Shown here: positions 31,298-40,400 of the stretch, piece by piece | How positions within the stretch are numbered: the first letter of the stretch is position 1 | Layout: each line of letters starts with the position of its first letter | From: Candidatus Amarolinea dominans | GTDB lineage: Bacteria; Chloroflexota; Anaerolineae; SSC4; Amarolineaceae | Assembly: GCA_016719785.1 (NCBI GenBank) | Contig: JADJYJ010000003.1 | Coordinates: 372,001-436,000, forward strand | Reading direction: 5' to 3' | DNA: 64,000 nucleotides | Position numbers and translations under genes: made by a program | Notes under the pieces: generated by a model | Databases searched by the model: none | Told to the model about the DNA's origin: nothing | Seen by the model: the letters and a program-made list of their open reading frames with translations, nothing else

Positions 31298-32782
31298 TTA
31301 GCAGATGACACTCTCCACGGTACTGACCGCATCCGGCCCGCTGAGCACATCGTAGGCGGTGTCGGCGCCGCTGCCGCCCTTGACCGTGTCCAACGCACCG
31401 TCGCCGCCGCAGCCGCCGCCGGCGTAGAGGATGTCGTTGCCCGCGTCGCCAAACACCTTGTCCGCGCCGGCGCCGCCATCGAGGGTGTCGTTGCCAACCT
31501 GTCCAGAGAGGGTGTCGTCGCCATTGCCGCCGTACATGATGTCATCGTTCGGCCCGCTTTCCGTACCGCCAACCAGCGTGTCATTGTCATCACCGCCGTT
31601 CATGGTGTCGTTGCCCGCGTTGCCGTAGATCGCATCGCCCCCGCCATCCCCAGCCAGCAGATCGTTGCCATTGCCGCCGTTGATCGTGTCCGCACCCGCA
31701 CCGCCGGCCAGGGTGTCGCTGCCATTGTTGCCGTTCAAGCGGTTGGCGTTGCCGTCGCCGCTGATGACATCGTCGAAGTTGGAGCCGTTGACATTCTCGA
31801 TGGTCCCCACCACCAGCACGTCGCTGTTGCCAAACCCGTCGTTGCTCGCCGCACCCGCGCCCAGGTCAAGGGTGATGCCCGCCGGCGCGACCTGGTAGGT
31901 GGCCGTGTCGTTGCCCGCGCCGCCGTCGAGGGTGTCGTTGCCATCGCGGCCAACCAACGTGTCGTTGCCGTCACCGCCGTTCAGGCTATCGTCGCCCTCT
32001 GCACCGGCCAGGGTGTCATCGCCCACGCCGCCGGTCAGGGTGTCATTGCCGGCGCCGCCGCGCAGCAGGTCGTTGCCCGCCCCGCCTGTCAGTTGATCGT
32101 TACCCACTCCGCCGAACAGCATGGAAGGGCGGGGCGCCGTCAACCCAGAGGCATCAACGCTGTCATTGCCGCCGTGCGCGCGCACCGACAAGGCCGTCAC
32201 ATCGCCGGTCGCATAGGCATAGCTGCTGCCATTGAACGTCACGTTGCTGATCGTTCCATCGCTGCTGACCGTCAGGCTGTCATCCGTGGCATCCGCGCCA
32301 TGCACATAGACCGGGGATGCGCCCAGGTGATAGACCCCGTCGAAGACCGCGGTGTGGCCCAGCGAGGAGACCGCCAGCAGATAGTAGTCCCGGTCCGTGT
32401 CCACCACCGGCAGCACGATTTCGGTACCGAGGGCGAACTGCTTGCTGCCCACGGTTGCGGCCGGCACGATCGTCACCACCGACGTGCGTTCATCGCCGCT
32501 GCTCAGCACGGTATCGTCCGAGACGTAGAAGCTCACGCTGAAGGACTGTCCGGCCGTGGCGGTGGTGTAGGTGATGATGCCGGTGGCGAAGCCGTTGGCC
32601 GTGAAGCTCAGCGGCGCGCCTGGTGTGGCGTGGGGGTAGCCGTCGGCGTAACGGTTGGGGTTGGCGTGATCGTCGGGGTGCGGGTCGGCGTGCCTGTGGC
32701 CGTGGGGGTTGCCGTTGGGGGTGGCGGTGGGCAACGGCGGGGCGCCGATAGCCGCGAACAGCGAGAGGTGACTGATGGTCAC
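31298..32782 (-). CDS. Giant exported protein 1, C-terminal RTX fragment
   Basis: This 494-codon frame holds the C-terminus of a giant protein. The part after residue 40 matches giant protein 2 almost exactly: a beta domain (LSFTANGFATGIITYTTATAG to YHLGASPVYVHG), then about a dozen RTX calcium-binding nonapeptides of GGxGNDxLxGG type, then the tail ending TVESVIC. Compared with giant protein 2, two compensating one-base indels near 32715 and 32625 turn a TPT linker into NGNPHGHRHADP. One extra G near 32830 separates this frame from the preceding one. It is probably not an independent gene; the ATG at 32782 is internal (VTISHLSLFAAIG). Confidence 0.7.
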   Translation of the reverse strand: MTISHLSLFAAIGAPPLPTATPNGNPHGHRHADPHPDDHANPNRYADGYPHATPGAPLSFTANGFATGIITYTTATAGQSFSVSFYVSDDTVLSSGDERTSVVTIVPAATVGSKQFALGTEIVLPVVDTDRDYYLLAVSSLGHTAVFDGVYHLGASPVYVHGADATDDSLTVSSDGTISNVTFNGSSYAYATGDVTALSVRAHGGNDSVDASGLTAPRPSMLFGGVGNDQLTGGAGNDLLRGGAGNDTLTGGVGDDTLAGAEGDDSLNGGDGNDTLVGRDGNDTLDGGAGNDTATYQVAPAGITLDLGAGAASNDGFGNSDVLVVGTIENVNGSNFDDVISGDGNANRLNGNNGSDTLAGGAGADTINGGNGNDLLAGDGGGDAIYGNAGNDTMNGGDDNDTLVGGTESGPNDDIMYGGNGDDTLSGQVGNDTLDGGAGADKVFGDAGNDILYAGGGCGGDGALDTVKGGSGADTAYDVLSGPDAVSTVESVIC

Positions 32783-32804
32783 AACCAGGCGATTATTGAC
32801 AGTG

Positions 32805-35800
32805 TCACGCTCGATGAGTGTGATGCCGGCGGGAAGACCACTGGTTGGCGGCGGTGTCGAAGTAGGAGAGCATCAGGGTGTTCTCATCCAGCCCGACCAG
32901 GTCGCTGTCGGCATAATCCAGGGTGACGGTGACGGGCGCCAGGAAGACGAAGCCGGGCTGCAACACGCTGTTGACCGAGGCGTCCAGGGTGAAGGCATGC
33001 CCAGCAAGCTGGAAGCCGACCGGCGCCGATGGCTGAGAGCCGACTTCCTGCATGGTCAGCGTGGTGGTCTGCGTCACCGCATCGCCGGGAACCTGCACCG
33101 TGATCTGCATCCCGGAGGTCGCGGTGTAGGTCAGGGTGGCTGCGACGCCGGCGTCAACCACCACGGTGGCGATAGGGCCGGGCGCAGCGGTCGGCGTAGC
33201 TGTGGGCGTTGGGGTAACCGTGGGCGTTGGCATGGCTGTGGCGCAGCTGCCAACGGCCAACCCACCGCCATTGGTGGCCGCATAGACGATATCGTTGACG
33301 AAGACGCCGCGAACGTCGTTGCTGCCCAGACCGTTGGCGGTGGTGCGACGGGTGAAAGTGGCGCCGCCGTCGGTTGACGCATAGAGGCCACGACGGGTGG
33401 CGGCGTAAACAGCGCTGCCAGTGGCCGAGACGCCGCCGACGTCGTTGTTGGTCGAGCCGGAGTTACCGAGCTTGTTGACAAAGGTGGCGCCGCCGTTGGT
33501 CGAGATCGAAAGGCCCGACTGCGTGCCGGCATACACCGCGTTACCGCTCACAGCGGCGGCCAACACCAGGTTACTGCCCAGGCCGTTGGCGGTGGTGCGG
33601 TTGCTGAAGGTCGCTCCGCCATCGGTCGAGATGGAGAGGCCGGCGGTGGTGGCGACGTAGACCGCACTACCGTTGGCGGCCACGCCGTTGACGTCGTTGC
33701 TGCCCAGGCCGTTGGCGGTGGTGCGGTTGCTGAAGGTCGCACCGCCATCGGTGGAGATAGAGAGACCGCCCGCGGTCGCCGCGTAGACCGTGCTGCCGTT
33801 GGCGAACACGCCCTTGACGCTGTTGTGGCCGAGACCCGCGGCCGTGGTCTTATTGATGAAGGTGCTGCCGCCGTCGGTCGAGATCGCCAGGCCGCCCAGG
33901 GTTGCGGCGTAGATCGTGCTGCCCAGGGCATGGACGCCGCGCACATCATTGTGGCCCAGGCCGTTGGCGGTGGTGCGGTTGACGAAAGAAGCGCCGCCGT
34001 TGGCGGAGATGGCCAGGCCGTTGGCGGTTGCGACATACACCAGGGCGCCATCGGCGTAAGCGCCCCAGGTCTGGTTGCTGCCCAAGCCGTGGGCCGTCGT
34101 CCTGCTCGTAAACGTTCCGGGCGGGCTGGCCTGACAGACGGGCGGCGTCGGCGTCGGCGTTGGGGTGATCGTCGGCGTGACTGTCGGCGTGCGCGTCGGG
34201 GTTGCGGTCGGCGTGCGCGTCGCCGTTGGCGTAGATGTGTCAGTCGGGGTGGCCGTTGGCGTCGGGGTTGGCGTGTCAGTCGGCGCGGCCGTCGGGGTGG
34301 GCGTTGGCGTCGCAGTGGCAGGCAGCGGGGTGTCGGTCGGTGTGGCCGTTGGCGTCGGTGTATCGGTCGGAGTCGCGGTCGGCGGCACAGGCGTGTTGGT
34401 CGGCGTGGCCGTCGGTGTGCGAGTCGGGGTCGCGGTCGGCGGCACAGGCGTGGCGGTCGGGGTGGCCGTCGGCGTCGGCGTGTCGGTCGGGGTCGCGGTC
34501 GGCGGCACAGGCGTGTCGGTCGGCGTGGCCGTCGCTGGCATCGGGGTATCGGTCGGGGTCGCGGTCGGCGGCACAGGCGTGTCGGTCGGCGTGGCCGTCG
34601 GTGTGCGAGTCGGGGTCGCGGTCGGCGGCACAGGCGTGTCGGTCGGCGTGGCCGTCGCTGGCACCGGGGGATCGGTCGGGGTCGCGGTCGGCGGCACAGG
34701 CGTGGCGGTCGGGGTCGCGGTCGGCGGCACAGGCGTATCGGTTGGGGTGGCCGTCGGCGGCATCGGGGTATCGGTCGGGGTCGCGGTCGGCGGCACAGGC
34801 GTGTCGGTTGGGGTGGCCGTCGGCGGCACAGGCGTGTCGGTCGGCGTGGCCGTCGGGGTGTGAGTCGGAGTCGCCGTCGCCGTGTTCGTTGGCGTGACGG
34901 TCGGGGTCGCCGTCGGGGTGTGAGTCGGAGTCGCCGTCGCCGTGTTCGTTGGCGTGGCGGTCGGGGTCGCCGTCGGGGTGTGAGTCGGAGTCGCCGTCGC
35001 CGTGTTCGTTGACGTGGCGGTCGGCGTGGGCGTCGGCGTGCGAGTTGGGGTCACTGTCGGCGTGTCCGTTGACGTGGCGGTCGGCGTACTCGTCGGCGTG
35101 GGCGTCGGGGGGCCGCAACCGCCGATGGACAAGCCGCCTTCCGTGGCGACATAGACCGCGCTGGCCGTGACATGAACGCCATAGATCTGGTTATGACCCA
35201 AACCGTCCGCAGTGGTCTTGTTGGCAAAGCTGCTGCCGTCGGTCGAGATAGACAGGCCGATTGCCGTCGCAGCATAGATCGTGCTGCCGCTGGCATAAAC
35301 GCCATAGAGGTAGTTGTCTCCCAGCCCGTTGGCAGTCGTCTTGTTGGCGAAAGTACTACCGCCATCGGTCGAGATGTACAAACCGTTGCTCCGCGTTGCC
35401 GCATAAATCATACCGCTGCCGGCATATGCTCCGGTAACGTACCTACCGCCCAAGTAATTCGTGAAGGTGGCGCCGCCGTCGGTCGAGATGGACAGGCCGC
35501 CATAGGTCGCGGCGTAGACCGCGCTACCGCTCACATACACGTCCGTGACATAGTTGCTGCCCAAGCCGTTCGTGGTGGTCCGGTTGGTGAACGTAGCCCC
35601 GCCATCGGTCGAGACCGATAGGCCGCCTCCCCATGTCGCCGCGTAGATCGTGCCGCCGCTGGCATAGACACCCTTCACCCAGTCGTTGCCCAAGCCGCCG
35701 GCGGTCGTTCTGTTGGTGAAGCTGCTGCCGCCGTCGGTGGAGATGGACAGGCCGCTCCCCGTCGCGGCATACACCATGCTGCCGCTGGCGTAAACGTCGC

Positions 35801-37421
35801 TGACCTGGTTGCTGCCCAAGCCGTTGGCGGTCGTTCTACTGACGAAGGCATTGCCGCCGTCGGTCGAGATCGCCAGGCCGCCGCCATAGGTCGCAGCATA
35901 GACCGTACTGCCGCTGACATAGACGCCAAGGACATTGTTGTAGCCCAAACCGTTGGCAGTGGTCTTGTTGACGAACGAAGTGGGCGGAATGAGTTCGCAA
36001 GCGAGCGCCGACGTATTGGTTGGGGTCACCGTCGGTGTGGGCGTGTGGGTCGGCGTGCTCGTCGCTGTGGGCATGGGCGTCCGTGTCGGCGTGCGAGTTG
36101 GAGTCGCCGTCGGCGTGTCCGTTGACGTGGCGGTCGGCGTACTCGTCGGCGTGGGCGTCGGGGGGCCGCAACCGCCGATGGACAAGCCGCCTTGCGTGGC
36201 GACATAGACCGCGCTGGCCGTGACATGAACGCCATAGACCTGGTTATGACCCAAACCGTCCGCAGTGGTCTTGTTGGCAAAGCTGCTGCCGTCGGTCGAG
36301 ATAGACAGGCCGATTGCCGTCGCAGCATAGATCGTGCTGCCGCTGGCATAAACGCCATAGAGATAGTTATCACCCATCCCGTTGGCAGTCGTCTTGTTGG
36401 CGAAAGTACTACCGCCGTCGGTCGAGATGTATAAACCGCTGCCCCACGTCACCGCATAGATCGCACCGCTGCCGGCATATGCTCCGGTAACGTATTTACT
36501 GATCAAGTAATTCGTGAAGGTGGCGCCGCCGTCGGTCGAGATGGACAGGCCGTTATAGGTATCGGCGTAGACCGCGCTGCCGCTCACATACACGTCTGTG
36601 ACATGGTTGCTGCCCAAGCCGTTCGTGGTAGTCCGGTTGGTGAACGTAGCGCCGCCATCGGTCGAGACCGATAGGCCGCCTCCCCAGGTTGCCGCGTAGA
36701 TCGTGCCGCCGCTGGCATAGACACCCCTCACCCAGTCGTTGCCCAAGCCGCCGGCGGTCGTTCTGTTGGTGAAGCTGCTGCCGCCGTCGGTGGAAATGGA
36801 CAGGCCGCTCCTCGTCGCGGCATACACCATGCTGCCGCTGGCGTAAACGTCGCTGACCTGGTTGCTGCCCAAGCCGTTGGCGGTAGTTCTACTGACGAAG
36901 GTGTTGCCGCCGTCGGTCGAGATCGCCAGGCCGCCGCCATAAGTCGCAGCATAGACCGTACTACCGCTGACATAGACGCCGTAGACATTGTTGTAGCCCA
37001 AACCGTTGGCAGTGGTCTTGTTGACGAACGAAGTCGGCGGAATGAGTTCGCAGACCGTTGGGAGCGGCGTGTTCGTCGGCGTCGGGGTGAGGGTCGGTGT
37101 GGCCGTCGGCATAGGCGTTGGCGTCGTCGGTGTGTTCGTGACGGTTGGGGTCCCGGTCAGCATGGGCGTTGGCGTCGTCGTCGGCGTGACGGTCGGTGTG
37201 AGTTGGCGTCGCCGTCGGTGTGGGCGTGTGAGTCGGCGTGCTCGTCGTTGTGGACATGGGCGTCGGCGTACTCGTCGCTGTAGGCGCGGGGGTATCACAC
37301 GCGCCAATGGACGCACCGCCATCGGTTGCAGCATAGACTGTAGTGCCACTGGCATAGACGGCATTGACGAAGTTATCACCCAGACCGTTGGCAGTCGTCC
37401 TGTTGATGAAAGTGCTGCCAC
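32805..37421 (-). CDS. Giant exported protein 1, middle fragment
   Basis: A frame of 1538 codons without a signal peptide; its first about 70 codons are out-of-frame linker. It encodes three Asp-box propellers built from blades of about 39 residues (KTTANGLGYNNVYGVYVSG...AISTDGGNTF). The first two propellers are tandem 351-residue copies. A TPT linker of about 300 residues follows (34150-35100), then a third propeller and a ZU5-like domain (VVVDAGVAATLTYTATSGMQITV to NTLMLSYFDTAANQW). It then runs out of frame at an extra G. It continues the frame 36961-43242 across a one-base shift near 37205, inside a G-rich linker. Confidence 0.7.
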   Translation of the reverse strand: MAALSSTGRLPTVWVITSSMPSMPVALQSMLQPMAVRPLARVIPPRLQRRVRRRPCPQRRARRLTRPHRRRRQLTPTVTPTTTPTPMLTGTPTVTNTPTTPTPMPTATPTLTPTPTNTPLPTVCELIPPTSFVNKTTANGLGYNNVYGVYVSGSTVYAATYGGGLAISTDGGNTFVSRTTANGLGSNQVSDVYASGSMVYAATRSGLSISTDGGSSFTNRTTAGGLGNDWVRGVYASGGTIYAATWGGGLSVSTDGGATFTNRTTTNGLGSNHVTDVYVSGSAVYADTYNGLSISTDGGATFTNYLISKYVTGAYAGSGAIYAVTWGSGLYISTDGGSTFANKTTANGMGDNYLYGVYASGSTIYAATAIGLSISTDGSSFANKTTADGLGHNQVYGVHVTASAVYVATQGGLSIGGCGPPTPTPTSTPTATSTDTPTATPTRTPTRTPMPTATSTPTHTPTPTVTPTNTSALACELIPPTSFVNKTTANGLGYNNVLGVYVSGSTVYAATYGGGLAISTDGGNAFVSRTTANGLGSNQVSDVYASGSMVYAATGSGLSISTDGGSSFTNRTTAGGLGNDWVKGVYASGGTIYAATWGGGLSVSTDGGATFTNRTTTNGLGSNYVTDVYVSGSAVYAATYGGLSISTDGGATFTNYLGGRYVTGAYAGSGMIYAATRSNGLYISTDGGSTFANKTTANGLGDNYLYGVYASGSTIYAATAIGLSISTDGSSFANKTTADGLGHNQIYGVHVTASAVYVATEGGLSIGGCGPPTPTPTSTPTATSTDTPTVTPTRTPTPTPTATSTNTATATPTHTPTATPTATPTNTATATPTHTPTATPTVTPTNTATATPTHTPTATPTDTPVPPTATPTDTPVPPTATPTDTPMPPTATPTDTPVPPTATPTATPVPPTATPTDPPVPATATPTDTPVPPTATPTRTPTATPTDTPVPPTATPTDTPMPATATPTDTPVPPTATPTDTPTPTATPTATPVPPTATPTRTPTATPTNTPVPPTATPTDTPTPTATPTDTPLPATATPTPTPTAAPTDTPTPTPTATPTDTSTPTATRTPTATPTRTPTVTPTITPTPTPTPPVCQASPPGTFTSRTTAHGLGSNQTWGAYADGALVYVATANGLAISANGGASFVNRTTANGLGHNDVRGVHALGSTIYAATLGGLAISTDGGSTFINKTTAAGLGHNSVKGVFANGSTVYAATAGGLSISTDGGATFSNRTTANGLGSNDVNGVAANGSAVYVATTAGLSISTDGGATFSNRTTANGLGSNLVLAAAVSGNAVYAGTQSGLSISTNGGATFVNKLGNSGSTNNDVGGVSATGSAVYAATRRGLYASTDGGATFTRRTTANGLGSNDVRGVFVNDIVYAATNGGGLAVGSCATAMPTPTVTPTPTATPTAAPGPIATVVVDAGVAATLTYTATSGMQITVQVPGDAVTQTTTLTMQEVGSQPSAPVGFQLAGHAFTLDASVNSVLQPGFVFLAPVTVTLDYADSDLVGLDENTLMLSYFDTAANQWSSRRHHTHRA
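35075..37051 (-). repeat. Tandem 1053-bp duplication of a propeller domain
   Basis: Two highly similar segments (about 35075-35998 and 36128-37051) have a period of 1053 bp, i.e. 351 codons. Each encodes one Asp-box propeller and its linker. Differences are mainly scattered single bases, so the duplication is recent. Confidence 0.85.
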
Positions 37422-40400
37422 CGTTGGTCGAGATGCTCAAGCCACCAGATGTTGCGGCATAGACAGCATTCCCGCTGGCATAGACCCTGTAAACGATACC
37501 ACTGCCCAAGCCACTGGCAGTCGTCCTATTGATAAAGGTGTTGCCGCCGTCGGTCGAGATAGACAGGCCGCCATATACCGCAGCATAGACCGTGCTGCCA
37601 CTGGCATAGACGCCCTGAATCCAGTTGTTGCCCAAACCATTGGCAGTTGTCTTGTTAATGAAACTGTTGCCGTCATCGGTCGAGATGGACAAGCCGCCAT
37701 AGGTCGCGGCGTAGACCGTGCTGCCGCTGGCGAACACGCCATAGACATTGTTGCTGCCGAGGCCATCGGCCGTGGTCTTGTTGATGAAACTGGCGCCGCC
37801 ATCGGTCGAGATGGACAAGCCGGCATAGGTCGCGGCGTAGACCGTGCTGCCGTTGGTATGCACGCCATCAACACTGTTGCTGCCGAGGCCGTTGGCCGTA
37901 GTCTTGTTGATGAAACTGGCGCCGCCGTCGGTCGAGATGGATAAGCCGCCAGCGGTCGCTCCATAGAGCGTGCCGCCGTTGACATACACGTCAGCGACAT
38001 AGGTGTGACCGAGGCCGTGAGCCGTACTCCTGTTGACGAAGGTATTGCCGCCGTCGGTAGAAATCGCCAGGCCGCCGCTGGTCCCAGCATAGACTACGCT
38101 ATCGCTGACGTAGATGCTTTCAACGAATCTGCTGCCGAGGCCATTGGCGGTGGTTTTGTTGATGAACGAAGTGGGCGGATTGAGTTCACAGGCGGATGGC
38201 GTCGGCGTGAGGGTCGGCGTCGGCGTCGCCGTAGGAGCAGGTGTGGCGGTGGGCGGTGTGCCGGTGATCGTCGGCGTAGCCGTGAACGTCGCCGTTGCGG
38301 TGGCAGTGGCTGTCGGCGTGACGGTCGCCGTCGGCGTCGGGGTGTACGCGGGGTTGCCCTGCGCCAACGCGGTCACCTCGGTCGCGCTCAGCGCTGCGCC
38401 GTAGATGCGCGTTTCGTCCACGCTGCCCGCAAAATAGTTATTGGCGGTCGGCGCCAGCCGGCCGATGTTCACCGCGCCGCTGCCGGCAAAGTCCGCGCTG
38501 GCCGTGTCGCTGCCGATCAGCGCGCCGTCCTTGTACGCCTTGCGGCTGTTACTCGCCGCGTCATAGGTGCAGGCGTAATGATGCCAGTTCGTATCGGTGG
38601 TGGCCGTCGTCGTGTCCAGGTCGTTGGCCCAGAACGCGCAGGTGAAGTTGTCGTTGCTGCGGAAACCCACCTGCAAGGTCTGATTGGCGCTGCCGCTCGT
38701 CCCCTGGCTCAGCAGAAACTCCTGCGTGCCCGTGCGGGTACGCTGTGCCCACACGGCCACGGTGAAGGATTGGTTCGCCAGGTTGATCGTCCCGGCCGCC
38801 GCCGCGTATTGGCTGCTGCCATTCAACGCCAGCGCGTAGGGGTTGGCGAAGGCCAGGGGCGCACTGCTGCCTGTCCAGCTCGGGCTGTTGTAGAGCGTCA
38901 GGTCACGGCCGTTGCCCGATGAATCTGCTACGCTGCTCCCCGTCCCTTCGTCGAACCTCCAGTACGCCAGAAGCGGCGCGTCCAGGACCGCCGGGGTCGG
39001 CGTGGCGGTCGGCGGCCCTGGGGTGTGGGTGGCCGTGGGTGTGGGCGTGGGCGTAGGCGCGCTACATGCGCCGATCGCTAACCCGTTCACTGTCGCAACA
39101 TAGAGCGCGCTGCCGCTGGAATAGACCGCGCGGGTACTGTTGCTGCCCAGGCCGCTGTCCGTGGTTAACATGGTGTAGCTGCCGTTGCTGGCGGCCACAA
39201 TGAACAAACCATTGCTGGCGGCCGCATAGATCGTGTTACCGCCACCATAGACACCGTTGACATACATAGCCGGTAGCCAGTACGATCCGATATTCACGCC
39301 GGCGTCGCTCGTGAAAGAAACATCATAATTGGAGGCCACATAGACCGTGCCATTGTTCCCATGCACATCAGCTACGCCTGACAGGTAGGATACATTATGA
39401 TAGGAGCTGCCGCCATCAATTGATATGGACAGACCATAATCGGTCGCCGCGTAGATTTCGTTAGCGTCAGCGTAGATATCAGAAATAGAGTTGCCGCCTA
39501 ATCCGTGATAGGTCGTGTTGTTGAACGTGCTGCCGCCGTTCGTAGAGATGGAAACCCCCGAACCGGTCGCCACATAGATTTTGCCCCCGTCCGCATAAAC
39601 ATCATACACGTAATTGCTGCCCAAGCCGTGGGCGGTCGTCTTGTTGCTGAAGCTCGCGCCGCCATTGGACGAAATGGAAAGCCCGCTAAACGTCGCCGCG
39701 TAGACGTTGTTGCCATCCGTATAGACCCCTTTTATAACATTATTGCCCAAGCCGTTAGCTGTGGTGCGATTGCTGAAGGTGGCGCCGCCGTCGGTTGAGA
39801 GGGATAGGCCATTGAAGGTTGCCGCATAGATCGTATTGCCGCTGACATAGACATTATTCACTTGGGCGTCGCCCAGGCCGTCGTCGGTCGTCTTGTTGAT
39901 GAATGAGGCGGGCGGATAGAGGTCGCAGTTGGGTGCCTCAGTCGTGGGCGTGGCCGTCGGGGTGGCGGTGGGTGTGGAGGTTGCGGTGTTGGTTGGCGTC
40001 GGGGTTCCTGTAGGTGCAGGCGTGTTGGTGTGCGTCGGGGTCCGCGTCGGCGTTGGAGTGCCGGGCGCCGGTCCGCGCAGTTCGACATCGTCCAGGTAGA
40101 TGTTGTTGCCGTATTCCGAGAGGCCCTCGATCGCCACCACAACCGCAGCTTGCCCGGCGTACACATTCAAGTTCAGGCTGTGCTGGCTCCAGCCGCTAGA
40201 CACGCTGTAGCGGGCGATGGTCGCGCCGACGTCGCTGTACGTTCCACCGCCATTGGTCGAGACCTGAATCTGCAGGCGATCAGCGTAATTGTCGTAGCCG
40301 GGGTCGTGATACATCCAGAAATAGAGGATGTAGGCGCCAGATACACTCATATCTTGTGTGGGCAAGATGAGTTGCCTTTCGGCGCCGGCCGCACAGTCAT

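Noticed and set aside
33825..35012. Arg/Gly-rich and Val/Gly-rich frames over the TPT linkers (also 46400-47389 and 23925-24692)
   Set aside because: Simple translation of the linker repeats in other frames; no start context and no non-repetitive domain.
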